Below are positions 18,466-28,185 of a stretch of DNA of 35,531 nucleotides, piece after piece; the first letter of the stretch is position 1, and each line of letters begins with the position of its first letter. The position numbers were made by a program, and so were the translations under genes. Source of the DNA: an uncultured Actinomycetes bacterium (lineage in GTDB: Bacteria > Actinomycetota > Actinomycetes > Nanopelagicales > Nanopelagicaceae); the NCBI GenBank assembly GCA_903832395.1, contig CAILBF010000017.1, positions 1 to 35,531 on the forward strand. The letters run 5' to 3'. The notes beneath the pieces are model-generated. The model was not told the origin of the DNA. It was given only the letters and a program-made list of their open reading frames with translations, and did no database searches.

Positions 18466-19365
18466 ATGTCACTTATACAAAACTTCCTGCGAACCACCAC
18501 CAACTCATGGCGCACTCAAAGCGCCTCCCTACGCATAATGCGCTTATGGCTGGGAGTTACGTGGATTTATGCGGGCTGGAATAAGGCCACCGATGCTGGG
18601 TTTTTAACCCGCGGCTCAACAACGTTCATCGGCAAACAACTCAGCGGATATTCAACGCAATCTCCAATGGGTCACTTTGTTTTTAACAAATTGATGGAGC
18701 ACGCAGTTCCAGTCGGCGCCTTTGTCATGATCAGTGAGTTTGCAATTGGTCTTGCAACGTTGCTGTGGGTTGCACCTACGCTGGCCGCCTTTGGTGGCTT
18801 TTCAATGTCGCTTGGCCTGTGGCTCGCAAGTAGTTTCCACGCCCATCCATATTTCCTAGCAAGCGATACGGCCTATGCCGTGTTGTGGCTTTCCTACTTC
18901 TTATTTATTTTAGGTAAGCGGCGTACATTAGATATTTCATTAAATCGTCGCGGTGCATTGAGAGTTGGAATTGTTGGTGCAATCGCTATCGCCGGTGCCG
19001 CTGTAGGGAAGTTAACTGCTCCATCGACTAAGGCGACTGCGGCCTCCAGTTCGAGTACGGGAACAAAAACTCAACTCACCAAATTAGTTGATTTCCCAGT
19101 TGGCTCTGTTGCAAATTTTGCTTTAGCGACAGGGGAGCCTGCAATTTTATTTAGGACTAAGACTGGTGTCTTTGCCTACTCTGCAATCTGTACGCACCAA
19201 GGCTGCACCGTTGGGTACTCAGCGGGCACCAAAACTTTGGACTGTCCATGTCACGGCGCGCAGTACGACCCATTTGATTCAGCCAAAGTACTTGGTGGCC
19301 CAGCGCCAACGCCTCTTGGCTCGGTTAAAGTTGCAATCGAAGGCGCTTGGATAGTGCTCGCGTAA
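18466..19365 (+). CDS. DoxX-like membrane protein fused to a Rieske [2Fe-2S] domain
   Basis: The 299-aa protein joins two modules. Residues about 20-150 form a four-helix DoxX-like membrane domain (LRIMRLWLGVTWIYAGWNKATD at its start, a feature of TQO/DoxX proteins). After LGKRRTLDISLNRRG comes a fifth hydrophobic helix (about 163-182), a Ser/Thr/Ala-rich linker, and a Rieske domain with ligands C242 and H244 (CTHQGC) and C260 and H263 (CPCHG). C247 and C262 are placed for the usual disulfide. The twin arginine R161-R162 (NRRG) just before the last helix resembles the internal Tat signal of actinobacterial Rieske subunits, so the cluster probably sits outside the membrane. Likely a quinone-linked redox protein; partner and substrate unknown. 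mRNA leaderless. Confidence 0.85.
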   Translation: MSLIQNFLRTTTNSWRTQSASLRIMRLWLGVTWIYAGWNKATDAGFLTRGSTTFIGKQLSGYSTQSPMGHFVFNKLMEHAVPVGAFVMISEFAIGLATLLWVAPTLAAFGGFSMSLGLWLASSFHAHPYFLASDTAYAVLWLSYFLFILGKRRTLDISLNRRGALRVGIVGAIAIAGAAVGKLTAPSTKATAASSSSTGTKTQLTKLVDFPVGSVANFALATGEPAILFRTKTGVFAYSAICTHQGCTVGYSAGTKTLDCPCHGAQYDPFDSAKVLGGPAPTPLGSVKVAIEGAWIVLA

Positions 19366-19387
19366 CTTAACCGAAACACAAGTGAGT

Positions 19388-19393
19388 TAAGAT
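19388..19393 (+). promoter_or_regulatory. -10 element of the ACT-domain gene
   Basis: TAAGAT ends 6 nt before the ATG (19400), giving a leaderless transcript. It lies in the 34-nt gap after the DoxX-Rieske gene. Confidence 0.6.
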
Positions 19394-19399
19394 TAAGCC

Positions 19400-19639
19400 A
19401 TGGCCCTATTTCGTCTTAATGTAGCTCTGCCCGATCGTCCTGGCTCCCTTGGTTTACTCGCCTCGGCAATTGGCGCAGCTGGAGGAGATATCCGTGAACT
19501 CGTAGTTTTAAAGTCTGAAGGTGGACGTGGCTTTGATGATATTACTGTGGCAGTTCCTGGAAGTGACCCAACTGATTTAATTGAACTACTTAACTCAATC
19601 GGTGGGGTAGAGGTTATTTCTATAAACCCCGTTGGATAA
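19400..19639 (+). CDS. single ACT-domain protein
   Basis: The 79-aa protein is one ACT domain (LFRLNVALPDRPGSLGLLASAIGAAGGDI, then a beta-alpha-beta ending VEVISINPVG). ACT domains bind amino acids or other small ligands and usually regulate an enzyme; a free-standing one may act in trans. Neither ligand nor partner can be read here, and the neighbours give no hint. The 3' end overlaps the convergent galK stop by 20 nt. Confidence 0.8.
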   Translation: MALFRLNVALPDRPGSLGLLASAIGAAGGDIRELVVLKSEGGRGFDDITVAVPGSDPTDLIELLNSIGGVEVISINPVG

Positions 19640-20765
19640 TTTCGGCGCCTTGGCTCGGTAGCGAAGTAAAGAAGCGCGGTGCTTTAAATGAATTTCTTTT
19701 AAACTCTATCTCTATAGCATTTATAACCTCTTGCGTATGACTGGCTTTAATAAGGGCGATTGCACTTCCGCCGAATCCACCACCAACCATTCGGGCACCG
19801 AGTGCCCCTGCCGACAGTGATGCATTAACTGCGGCATTGAGCTCTGGACATGAGACATCATAATCATCGCGCAGTGATGTGTGAGATGCGTTGAGCAAGG
19901 CTCCTAGTTCGATGAAGTTTTTCGCCTCAAGGGCCGCTACGGCATCGATCACTCTAGCAATCTCACTCACTGCATGACGTGCCCGAATAAATTCAGTTTC
20001 AGTGATTTCATCTTTGGAGGTTTCGAGTTTTTCAAGAGTTAATTCGCGCATCGATCTGATGCCAAGTTTTGCAACTACTGAATCACATGAGGCACGGCGT
20101 TCGGCATATCCACCATCCGTGAGAGAGTGATGGGCCTGCGTATCTATTATCAAGAGCTCCAGCCCACTTGAGGCAACATCAAAGACCACATGTCTAACTG
20201 AAAGATCGCGGCAATCCAATAAAAGCGCCGAGCCGGTCTTTGCCATTAGTGAAACCGATTGATCCATAATTCCGCAAGGAACTCCTACGTAATCATTTTC
20301 AGCTTTTTGTGTAAGTCGCGCTAATGTCTCTAAATCAAACCCAAGAGAGAATAAATCATTGAGGCCCGTTGCGACACTGCATTCGAGGGCGGCCGATGAA
20401 GAAAGCCCTGCACCCAGTGGGACATGTCCATCGATCATTATATTGACACCTTGGTTAATCCCCATGGCCCAAATAACGCCGAGAACATAGCGCTCCCAAT
20501 GGCCCTTAAGCTTTGGATTAATATCATCAAGATTAACTGTGACTATCAATTTTCTTTGTTGAACCGATGCTATGCGAACTAAACGGTCAGGACGTTTGCG
20601 AAGGGCTGCATAAGTTCGATCGGCGATTGCAAATGGCAGAACATATCCGTCGCTGTAATCGATATGTTCTCCGATTAAATTAACTCGACCAGGGGCCGCA
20701 GCGATTACATCCGGAGTTTGTGCGAAAGCCTTTACAAACGCTTTATCGATTGTGGAGAGTGACAT
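19620..20765 (-). CDS. galK: galactokinase
   Basis: It phosphorylates galactose to galactose-1-phosphate in the Leloir pathway. The 381-aa GHMP kinase has the galactokinase signature GRVNLIGEHIDYSDGYVLP (residues about 26-44), the ATP-binding motif PLGAGLSSSAALE, CGIMDQSVSL with the catalytic Asp, and the C-terminal GGGFGGSAIAL. Length is normal. It is the last gene of galT-galE-galK, 2 nt after galE, and converges on the ACT-domain gene with a 20-nt overlap. Confidence 0.96.
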   Translation of the reverse strand: MSLSTIDKAFVKAFAQTPDVIAAAPGRVNLIGEHIDYSDGYVLPFAIADRTYAALRKRPDRLVRIASVQQRKLIVTVNLDDINPKLKGHWERYVLGVIWAMGINQGVNIMIDGHVPLGAGLSSSAALECSVATGLNDLFSLGFDLETLARLTQKAENDYVGVPCGIMDQSVSLMAKTGSALLLDCRDLSVRHVVFDVASSGLELLIIDTQAHHSLTDGGYAERRASCDSVVAKLGIRSMRELTLEKLETSKDEITETEFIRARHAVSEIARVIDAVAALEAKNFIELGALLNASHTSLRDDYDVSCPELNAAVNASLSAGALGARMVGGGFGGSAIALIKASHTQEVINAIEIEFKRNSFKAPRFFTSLPSQGAEIIQRGL

Positions 20766-20767
20766 AG

Positions 20768-21721
20768 TTATTTAAATGAGGCCACGGTATCGGCGACCAT
20801 CGCCTCGATTCCTCGAGTGGGTATCCAGTTAAGGCCATCCCTAGCCTTACTTATATCTGCGATGAGAACTGCGGGATCACCAGCGCGACGGGGAGAATCA
20901 AGCGTCGGCACTGCATAACCGAGTGCGGTAGATGCTGCGGCAACAACTTGGCGAACCGAGTAACCATCTCCACTACCTAAGTTGTAAATCTCATGGTGTG
21001 GAGAAGCTAGGGATTCTAAAGCTTTCACATGGGCATCGATTAGATCGATGACATGGACGTAGTCCCGGATACAGGTGCCATCTGGAGTCGGCCAGTCGCC
21101 ACCAAATATTTTAAGTGGGTTTTCAGCACTACTTCGTAAAACATTTGGAATCAGATGTGTTTCGGGATTATGTCGTTCAGTGAGCCATCCACGATCACAG
21201 TGCAGTGCTCCTGCGACATTAAAATATCGAAGTGAAGTAGCAGCTAGACCTCGCACGGCCGATTCAGCGCTAAGCATGTGATCAATTGCCAATTTAGTAG
21301 CGCCATATGGATTAGTAGGTGCAGTCGCTGCGCTCTCTTTAATCGGAATCTGCGTTGGCTCACCATAAGTTGCAGCAGAGGATGAAAATACAATCTTCTT
21401 TACTCCCACTTGGTGCATCTGATCGAGAAGGATCCGAGTTCCATCCACATTAACATGGTGGTACAGATCGGGTTTTTCAACTGACTCTCCAACAAGTGAC
21501 TTTCCAGCAAAGTGCACTACCGCTTCAACGCCAGCAAGGGCTTGGGCAACATCAGTTGGGTTTAGCAGTGAGCCCTGAATAAAACTTAAACCCGTAGGGA
21601 CCGTATCGGCGTGACCTGTACTGCAATCATCCAGAATTGTGATCTCATATCCTAAGCTCCGCATTATTTCAACGGCCGTTGCACCGATATATCCAGTACC
21701 ACCAGTAATTAAAACCTTCAT
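20768..21721 (-). CDS. galE: UDP-glucose 4-epimerase
   Basis: It interconverts UDP-galactose and UDP-glucose with bound NAD+. The 317-aa extended SDR has the Rossmann motif TGGTGYIG at the N-terminus, FAGKSLVGESVEKP, the catalytic Ser in SSSAATYG, the YxxxK pair in NPYGATKLAID, RYFNVAGA, and DGTCIRDYVHV. The frame continues upstream inside galT, but MKVLITGGTGYIG at 21721 is the family start, 2 nt after the galT stop. It is slightly shorter than the usual 325-338 aa. Confidence 0.95.
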   Translation of the reverse strand: MKVLITGGTGYIGATAVEIMRSLGYEITILDDCSTGHADTVPTGLSFIQGSLLNPTDVAQALAGVEAVVHFAGKSLVGESVEKPDLYHHVNVDGTRILLDQMHQVGVKKIVFSSSAATYGEPTQIPIKESAATAPTNPYGATKLAIDHMLSAESAVRGLAATSLRYFNVAGALHCDRGWLTERHNPETHLIPNVLRSSAENPLKIFGGDWPTPDGTCIRDYVHVIDLIDAHVKALESLASPHHEIYNLGSGDGYSVRQVVAAASTALGYAVPTLDSPRRAGDPAVLIADISKARDGLNWIPTRGIEAMVADTVASFK

Positions 21722-21723
21722 TC

Positions 21724-22836
21724 TTATAACTGTACTTCCCGAAGTTGGGCCGCTGATTGTTCGGGCCGCATATCCATAATAAATGCACCCATCGCAGATT
21801 CGGAGCCAGCTAAATACTTCAACTTTCCAGGAGCGCGACGGACACTTGTAATCTGCCAGTGAAGACGAAGGAGATCGCGACCAACGCGAACTGGAGCTTG
21901 ATGCCATGCTGCGATGTAGGCCATCTCGATTCCAAAGACGCCATCTAAGCGATTCATAACTTCTAGGGCGATCGCAGGAAACGCGTCACGTGCAGCTTCA
22001 GACAGACCGCTTAAATCGGCAACGGGTGAGAGAGGTGCGACGTGAATTTCAAAGGGATATCTCGAAGCGTAAGGAACAAAAGCGATCCAGTGTTCATTGC
22101 GGGTGATAATGCGCTCGTGGTCACGAATTTCACGGGCTAGAACTTCATCGAATAAAACCTTACCGGTCGACTCTTTGTAAACCTGTGCCGCGGCGAGCAT
22201 TTTTTCAACACGTGGTGGAAGATAGGAATAAGCATAGATTTGGCCATGTGGGTGGGAGAGAGTCACACCAATCTCTTCGCCGCGATTTTCAAAAGGGGCG
22301 ATGTGTTCGATGTAGGTTTCCAACGAGAGCTCTTCGGTGCGATCAATCCACGCTTCAAGAAGTATTCGTACTCGGGCAGGAGTTAAATCTTTAAAAGATT
22401 TTCCGTGATCTGCGGTGAAACAAATTACTTCGCACTTTCCAGCGGCCGTACCTAAATCCGTATCTGGTCCCACACGATCAGGTAGTGCCCAATCTCCGGC
22501 AGGAGGACGAAGTGAGGGCGAGCGATTATCAAATACAACGACTTCAAAATCAGATTCAGGAACTTCGGTGAGAAGTTCGCCAGTGGTCGGACAGAGAGGA
22601 CAGAGCTCTTTAGGCGGCAAAAAGATGCGACCTTGGCGATGAGCGGCCATCGCAACCCACTCATTAACAAGTGCGTCAAGTCGAAGCTCTCCGATTGCTG
22701 GCTGTTCTTCTACGGGGCGCTGATCTGGGGCAGTGCGCGATTGGTTAGCGGTGTCGTAATAGCGAATGGTGCGTCCATCGGCCATTTCACGATTGTTACG
22801 TGTGATTCCCGCCGACAATCTTTTGCTCTCTGCCAT
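21724..22836 (-). CDS. galT: galactose-1-phosphate uridylyltransferase
   Basis: It exchanges UMP between UDP-glucose and galactose-1-phosphate. The 370-aa HIT-superfamily protein has CPLCP (zinc-ligand cysteines), VVFDNRSPSL, and the active-site SHPHGQIYAY, where the second His of HPH is the nucleophile. Then come YPFEIHVAPLSP and AWHQAPV near the end. First gene of galT-galE-galK on the minus strand, with 2-nt spacings. Its -10 box (TAGAGT, 22851-22846) overlaps that of the divergent alpha-galactosidase, and the ATG follows 9 nt later without a Shine-Dalgarno, so its mRNA is leaderless or nearly so. Confidence 0.95.
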   Translation of the reverse strand: MAESKRLSAGITRNNREMADGRTIRYYDTANQSRTAPDQRPVEEQPAIGELRLDALVNEWVAMAAHRQGRIFLPPKELCPLCPTTGELLTEVPESDFEVVVFDNRSPSLRPPAGDWALPDRVGPDTDLGTAAGKCEVICFTADHGKSFKDLTPARVRILLEAWIDRTEELSLETYIEHIAPFENRGEEIGVTLSHPHGQIYAYSYLPPRVEKMLAAAQVYKESTGKVLFDEVLAREIRDHERIITRNEHWIAFVPYASRYPFEIHVAPLSPVADLSGLSEAARDAFPAIALEVMNRLDGVFGIEMAYIAAWHQAPVRVGRDLLRLHWQITSVRRAPGKLKYLAGSESAMGAFIMDMRPEQSAAQLREVQL

Positions 22837-22844
22837 AGTGTCGA

Positions 22845-22851
22845 TACTCTA
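22845..22851. promoter_or_regulatory. overlapping divergent -10 boxes of galT-galE-galK and alpha-galactosidase
   Basis: TACTCTA read on the plus strand gives TACTCT (22845-22850), ending 6 nt before the alpha-galactosidase GTG (22857). Read on the minus strand the same bases give TAGAGT (22851-22846), ending 9 nt before the galT ATG (22836). The two -10 elements share five base pairs, so the promoters must be mutually exclusive at any moment, and a single regulator could cover both. Confidence 0.6.
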
Positions 22852-22856
22852 CCTCT

Positions 22857-24959
22857 GTGACTAAGCAATCCGCACTCCTTCGCACCGAAGGCAGTTCGTT
22901 GCTGCTCGAAGTCGTAGATGGCGCACTCGTTGTCGCCCACTGGGGTGCACCACTTGCCGGAGATATCACCGATATTGCACTGGCGCGCAGAGTATCAATT
23001 GCAAATAGCTCATGGGACCAGCCACAAAACCCAGGAATCATGCGAGAAAGCGCTCGCGGATTCTTGGGCCGTCCAGCTCTGAGCGGCCATAGATCAGGAC
23101 GCGCTTGGTCGACAAAATTTGAAGTTACTGATTTTCACCATGTCGATAATCAGTGCACCGTAACTTTGAGAGATTTTCATGCCGAACTTGAAATAATTGC
23201 TACCTTTACTTTGGATTCATTCGGCGTTCTTACGCAAGGTGCACGTATAAAAAATATCGGTGATAGCGATTACTTTCTTAATGAATACATTCATTGGCTC
23301 CCACTCCCACAAGAGGCGACACAGAGTTTAGATTTCACGGGTCGATGGTCCAATGAACGTAACCCTCAGCGCCGGGATATTGCAACGGGAACATGGGTTC
23401 GCGAATCTCGGGAAGGTCGTAGCGGACACAATTTTTCGATTGCAGATATTGCACTAGAGAATAGAACAACATTTAATAGTGGATCTGCATGGGCAACTAG
23501 CATTGCTTGGAGCGGAAACTCGCATTACTTGCTCGAACGCGGCTTTGATGGCGGGCAATCGATCGGCGCTGGTGAACTTTTATTGCCAGGCGAAGTGGTG
23601 CTTGGGCCGGGAGAGACATACTTTTCACCTGCGATGGTTTCGGTGTACTCGTCCGAAGGTTTAGATGGAGTGAGCGCGGCATATCATTCACATATTCGAG
23701 CGCGCACAATGCATCCACGGAGCCCACGGCCGCTCACGCTCAATATGTGGGAGGCGCTCTACTTCAACCACGATGAGGTGGCGATAAGAGAGCTCGTGGA
23801 TGTTGCCGCTGACATTGGCATCGAGCGTGTTGTTTTAGATGATGGTTGGTTTCATTCTCGGCGCAATGACCGCGCTGGTTTAGGTGATTGGGTTATTGAC
23901 CCAGCAGTTTGGCCTCAAGGACTTCAACCAGTCATTAACTATGTTAAAACCAAAGGCATTGAGTTTGGCTTATGGTTTGAAGGCGAAATGGTAAATCCAG
24001 ACTCCGATCTTTATCGTGCGCATCCCGAATGGATTTTGCATGAGGGTGACCGTGTTCCGCCGCTGTGGCGTCATCAATTAGTTTTAGATCTTGCACATGA
24101 AGATGCCTATAACCACGTCCTGGAGCAGACTTCAGCGATTTTAGCTAACCACGACATCTCATACATCAAGTGGGATCACAATCGAGTTTTAGTAGATGCT
24201 GGGCACGTAGGTCGCGCCGGTGTGCACACACAAACAGCGGCGATTTATCGTTTATTTGCCGAGCTTAAGCGGCGACATCCTGGCCTTGAAATTGAATCCT
24301 GCGCATCGGGTGGTGGGCGAATTGATTTAGGCGTCATTGATTTTGTTGATCGTTTTTGGACAAGTGATAACAATGATGCACTTGAGCGCCAAAGAATTCA
24401 GCGCTGGACTGCCCAAGTTATCCCACCTGAAATGTTAGGAACGCATATTGGACCAACGCATGGTCACCAGACTGGCCGCACACTGGAACTCTCTATGCGT
24501 GCAGCTACAGCGCTCTTTGGTCATGCTGGAATCGAGTGGAACATCACTGAGGCAACACCTGAAGAGCGCGCACATTTAAAAACTTGGGCGATATATTATA
24601 AAAATAATCGCGCGCACTTACATAGCGGCCGAATGGTTCGAGTTGATTATCCGGATGAGAATGGATATCTACATGGCGTTACCGCCCATGATAAATCCCG
24701 GGCAATTTTTGCCTACGTTCAATTAACTCCAACAGTTGGAATTCATCCAGCTGAGCTAAAATTTCCTGGATTAGATGCAAAGGCAACGTATTTGGTTAAG
24801 GCGGTTTATCCAGCAGGTAAGCCGCGCTTTATGTTGATTTCACCCCCAGCATGGATGGAGGGTGTAAAGATTTCAGGATCGGCCTTAACCCATAGTGGCA
24901 TCGCTGCACCGATTCTTGCGCCAGCTAATGCGATTATTATTGAAATAACAAAAATCTAG
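22857..24959 (+). CDS. alpha-galactosidase, GH36 family
   Basis: It hydrolyses terminal alpha-linked galactose. The 700-aa protein has the N-terminal beta-sandwich, then the barrel with [39 protein letters not shown], the nucleophile D440 in [20 protein letters not shown], and the acid/base D504 in [12 protein letters not shown]. Length and order match bacterial tetrameric GH36 enzymes. No signal peptide is seen, so it acts in the cytosol on imported sugar. It starts at a GTG 6 nt after a TACTCT -10 box (leaderless). Its TAG stop shares the palindrome CTAG with the convergent glpK stop. It is divergent from the Leloir genes, which would process the galactose released. Confidence 0.94.
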   Translation: MTKQSALLRTEGSSLLLEVVDGALVVAHWGAPLAGDITDIALARRVSIANSSWDQPQNPGIMRESARGFLGRPALSGHRSGRAWSTKFEVTDFHHVDNQCTVTLRDFHAELEIIATFTLDSFGVLTQGARIKNIGDSDYFLNEYIHWLPLPQEATQSLDFTGRWSNERNPQRRDIATGTWVRESREGRSGHNFSIADIALENRTTFNSGSAWATSIAWSGNSHYLLERGFDGGQSIGAGELLLPGEVVLGPGETYFSPAMVSVYSSEGLDGVSAAYHSHIRARTMHPRSPRPLTLNMWEALYFNHDEVAIRELVDVAADIGIERVVLDDGWFHSRRNDRAGLGDWVIDPAVWPQGLQPVINYVKTKGIEFGLWFEGEMVNPDSDLYRAHPEWILHEGDRVPPLWRHQLVLDLAHEDAYNHVLEQTSAILANHDISYIKWDHNRVLVDAGHVGRAGVHTQTAAIYRLFAELKRRHPGLEIESCASGGGRIDLGVIDFVDRFWTSDNNDALERQRIQRWTAQVIPPEMLGTHIGPTHGHQTGRTLELSMRAATALFGHAGIEWNITEATPEERAHLKTWAIYYKNNRAHLHSGRMVRVDYPDENGYLHGVTAHDKSRAIFAYVQLTPTVGIHPAELKFPGLDAKATYLVKAVYPAGKPRFMLISPPAWMEGVKISGSALTHSGIAAPILAPANAIIIEITKI

Positions 24960-26464
24960 TCGACCCAATTAAGCGTACGCTCAACCGCCTTTTTCCAATG
25001 TGAGTAACCAATTTCGCGAGTTTGCTCCGTACTAGTTGGCGTCCAACGCCTTGATTCCTGCCACTGTGATTTAAGTTCTTGAATTGATGACCAGAAACCA
25101 ACTGCAAGACCGGCGGCATAGGCCGCGCCTAGCGCCGTCGTTTCAGCAATGAGCGGTTTGGAGATTTCGATTCCCATAATGTCTGCTTGCATCTGCATGC
25201 ATAAAGCATTTGAAGTGATGCCTCCATCGACTCGCATTTGGCTCATCGGCACACCGCTATCGGCAATCATTGCATCGATGACATCGCGGGTTTGATAACA
25301 AATAGCTTCAAGAGCCGCTCGCGCAAGATGTGCTTTAGTCGCCGCGCGAGTTAGGCCAACGATTGCACCACGTGCATCGCTTCGCCAGTATGGGGCAAAA
25401 AGTCCCGAGAAAGCTGGAACAAAATAAACGCCAGCGGTGTCAGTGACGGAAGAGGCTAACTGCTCCGTCTCTGCTGCATTTGAAATAATTCCTAATTGAT
25501 CCCTTAACCATTGAATCGCAGAGCCCGTTACTGCAACTGAACCCTCAAGAGCATAATGTGCAGGCCGCTCGCCGAACTTAAAACATACTGTCGTCAATAA
25601 TCCATTCTTCGATCTAACAATGTCAGTGCCGGTGTTGAGTAGAGCGAAATTTCCAGTGCCGTAAGTAGTTTTAGATTCACCGCGCTCAAAACACAATTGG
25701 CCGACCATCGCGGCTTGTTGATCGCCTAAAATTCCAGCGATTGGAATTGCTGTTCCAAAAGGACCATGTGGATCGGTCAGTCCATACTGTTCAGATGAGG
25801 ATTGAATGCTTGGAAGCGAAGTTTTCTTAACGCCAAAGATGGACAACAGCTCATCATCCCACTCCAGAGTTTCAAGGTTCATCAATAATGTGCGGCTCGC
25901 ATTTGTTACATCGGTTGCATGAATCCCACCCCGTACACCGCCCGATAAATTCCACAGAAGCCACGAGTCGATAGTTCCAAAGCGCGCATTCTCACTATTG
26001 GCAGCTGGCACATTGGCGAGGAGCCAGTTCATTTTGCTGCCAGAGAAGTAAGGCGCAATTGTCAGACCAGTTTTAAATCGAATACTGTCTTTTTGAGCGG
26101 GAGTTAAGGCGGATAAAAACTCACTTGTTCGTGTGTCTTGCCAGACAATGGCGTGTGAGAGTGGTTGGCCAGTTGTGATATCCCATACAACAGTTGTTTC
26201 GCGTTGATTCGTAATTCCAATTGCCGCCAAATCCGAGCCCAAAATATCGGCCTGTTTGAGCGAGGCCACAATTACTTCCTGAGTTCGTTCCCAAATCTCG
26301 TTGGCATCGTGTTCAACCCAACCCGCCCGAGGCATTATTTGGCGGTGCTCTAATTGGTGTTGGCCAACAACTTTTCCGGCGTGGTCAAAAATCATAAAAC
26401 GGGTACTGCTCGTACCCTGATCCAAACTGCCGATGTATGTGCCTTGTGCCAAACCCGTCTCCAT
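24956..26464 (-). CDS. glpK: glycerol kinase
   Basis: It phosphorylates glycerol to sn-glycerol 3-phosphate. The 502-aa FGGY-family protein has [16 protein letters not shown] (ATP/phosphate loop), [11 protein letters not shown], the [12 protein letters not shown] motif with substrate contacts, [14 protein letters not shown], and [17 protein letters not shown] near the C-terminus. I place the start at 26464 (METGLAQG) rather than the upstream ATG at 26506, because the latter lies only 5 nt from the divergent glpD ATG and leaves no room for a promoter. The stop codon shares CTAG with alpha-galactosidase. Glycerol facilitator genes are not in view. Confidence 0.95.
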   Translation of the reverse strand: METGLAQGTYIGSLDQGTSSTRFMIFDHAGKVVGQHQLEHRQIMPRAGWVEHDANEIWERTQEVIVASLKQADILGSDLAAIGITNQRETTVVWDITTGQPLSHAIVWQDTRTSEFLSALTPAQKDSIRFKTGLTIAPYFSGSKMNWLLANVPAANSENARFGTIDSWLLWNLSGGVRGGIHATDVTNASRTLLMNLETLEWDDELLSIFGVKKTSLPSIQSSSEQYGLTDPHGPFGTAIPIAGILGDQQAAMVGQLCFERGESKTTYGTGNFALLNTGTDIVRSKNGLLTTVCFKFGERPAHYALEGSVAVTGSAIQWLRDQLGIISNAAETEQLASSVTDTAGVYFVPAFSGLFAPYWRSDARGAIVGLTRAATKAHLARAALEAICYQTRDVIDAMIADSGVPMSQMRVDGGITSNALCMQMQADIMGIEISKPLIAETTALGAAYAAGLAVGFWSSIQELKSQWQESRRWTPTSTEQTREIGYSHWKKAVERTLNWVD

Positions 26465-26511
26465 TCGGTTAGGCTTAACTCTACAAAGGCCGTAATGGAG
26501 ATGCAAAGCAT
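26465..26511. promoter_or_regulatory. divergent glpK/glpD promoter region
   Basis: Only 47 nt separate the start codons. For glpD, TAACTC (26476-26481) could be the -10 box, leaving a short leader with GGAG (26497-26500). For glpK, TAAGCC on the minus strand ends 7 nt before the ATG. The sequence GTTAGGCTTAAC (26468-26479) has GTTA/TAAC arms and lies over both -10 candidates, so it is a possible shared operator. Confidence 0.4.
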
Positions 26512-28185
26512 ATGTTTTTATCCCAGCTAAACCCGCAGCAGCGTGAGAGCGCTATTGTCACTTTAGGCAGCGAGCACTTCGATGTTCTCGTTATCGGTGG
26601 GGGAGTTAACGGCGTAGGTGCGGCACTGGACGCGGCATCTCGCGGACTCAAAGTTGCACTGATTGAATCTCAAGACATTGCCGCAGGAACATCGAGTCGA
26701 TCAAGTAAGTTGATTCACGGCGGTCTTCGATACCTTGAGCAATACGATTTTAGGTTAGTGCGCGAGGCTTTGCATGAGCGCGAACTTTTAGTCTCTACCC
26801 TTTGCCCGCATCTAGTTAAACCAGTTGGCTTTTTATTTCCCCTGACTGAAAAGTTTAAAGAACGCACCTACGTGGGTGCAGGTCTGGCTTTATATGACGC
26901 ACTTCGCGGGTTTCAACGCTCACTACCATTCCACAAACATTTGAGCCAGAAGCAGATCAATGAAATTGCGCCTTCACTTCGCCCAGATATTATTTTGGGA
27001 GCAATTAAATATTTTGATGCCCAGGTCGATGATGCTCGACACACTTTATCGGTGGCCAGAACTGCTGCGCGCCACGGAGCGATAATTGCAACGCGCGTGA
27101 GCGCCGAATCTCTTATTCGCGAAGGTAAACGCATTACCGGCGTTAAGGCCAAGGATTTAGTAACTGGGAAATCGATTTCGATTAAAGCAGATGTAACTGT
27201 TATGTGTGCGGGTATTTGGAGCGATGAACTGCACACAAAGTTCGAACTTCAAGCTGGTTACAACGTCACAATGAGTAAAGGCGTTCATATTGTTCTACCT
27301 GGATCTGCCATTAAATCCGGTGCTGGAATAATTCTAAAAACACCAGTCTCCGTTTTGTTTATTATTCCGTGGGGCGATAAGTGGATTGTCGGAACAACTG
27401 ATACGCCTTACATGGGGGATCGAGCCGAACCTTTAGCAACCCGTGAAGATGTTCAATACATTTTGGATCAGGCAAATCGCGTTCTTTCCCCGCAGCTCAA
27501 TATGGAAGAGATAATCGGCATTTATGCAGGCCTTCGTCCGTTAGTTGCTAACAATAAGAATTCAAGTACAACTAAACTCTCGCGTGAGCACACTGTTGAT
27601 CGACCAGCGGCAGGATTTGTAAGTATCGCCGGTGGCAAGTACACCACGTATCGAATCATGAGTAAGGATGTTATTGATCTGGCAGTTAATGAGCTTCGTA
27701 AACTAACCCCTGAATCAGTCACCGAAAAACTGCCACTTGTTGGCGCTGATGGCTACTTTGCTTTGGTTCAGCAAATTGATCGATTAGCCGAAGAAAGTGG
27801 TTTAGGCGCCGAATGTATTACCCACTTGCTTAATCGCTATGGTTCGATGATTAGCGAGATTTTAACTTTAGTTAAAGAAAATCCATCGCTTTCCAAGAAA
27901 CTCACCAAGGAATTGCCGTACATTAAAGCCGAGATTTACTATGCGGCAAGCAGCGAAGGCGCACTGAGTGTTGATGATGTCATTTCACGTCGCACACACA
28001 TCGCTTTCGAGGCCAAAAACAATGGAGTTCATTTAGCTGAAGCAATCGCCGAAATTATCGCACCGGTCTTAGGCTGGTCGGCAAAAGAGCGAAAGAGTTC
28101 GATCGCTGCCTATGAAACCTTAGTCGAGCGAGAAGTAGTAGCACTGGCTACCACATTAAAGAAAAGCGAAAAAGTTAATTCTTAA
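26512..28185 (+). CDS. glpD: glycerol-3-phosphate dehydrogenase (FAD-dependent, aerobic)
   Basis: It oxidises glycerol 3-phosphate to dihydroxyacetone phosphate and passes electrons to the quinone pool at the inner face of the membrane. The 557-aa protein has the FAD-binding [21 protein letters not shown] (residues about 26-45), [19 protein letters not shown], the second flavin motif [12 protein letters not shown], and a C-terminal helical cap domain. It is divergent from glpK, and the pair feeds glycerol into triose phosphates. The 3' end overlaps the convergent GH25 gene by 11 nt. Confidence 0.95.
   Translation: MFLSQLNPQQRESAIVTLGSEHFDVLVIGGGVNGVGAALDAASRGLKVALIESQDIAAGTSSRSSKLIHGGLRYLEQYDFRLVREALHERELLVSTLCPHLVKPVGFLFPLTEKFKERTYVGAGLALYDALRGFQRSLPFHKHLSQKQINEIAPSLRPDIILGAIKYFDAQVDDARHTLSVARTAARHGAIIATRVSAESLIREGKRITGVKAKDLVTGKSISIKADVTVMCAGIWSDELHTKFELQAGYNVTMSKGVHIVLPGSAIKSGAGIILKTPVSVLFIIPWGDKWIVGTTDTPYMGDRAEPLATREDVQYILDQANRVLSPQLNMEEIIGIYAGLRPLVANNKNSSTTKLSREHTVDRPAAGFVSIAGGKYTTYRIMSKDVIDLAVNELRKLTPESVTEKLPLVGADGYFALVQQIDRLAEESGLGAECITHLLNRYGSMISEILTLVKENPSLSKKLTKELPYIKAEIYYAASSEGALSVDDVISRRTHIAFEAKNNGVHLAEAIAEIIAPVLGWSAKERKSSIAAYETLVEREVVALATTLKKSEKVNS

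Noticed and set aside
26465-26506. 14-residue N-terminal extension of glpK
   Set aside because: Its ATG would leave no room for a glpK or glpD promoter, and homologues start near METGLAQG.
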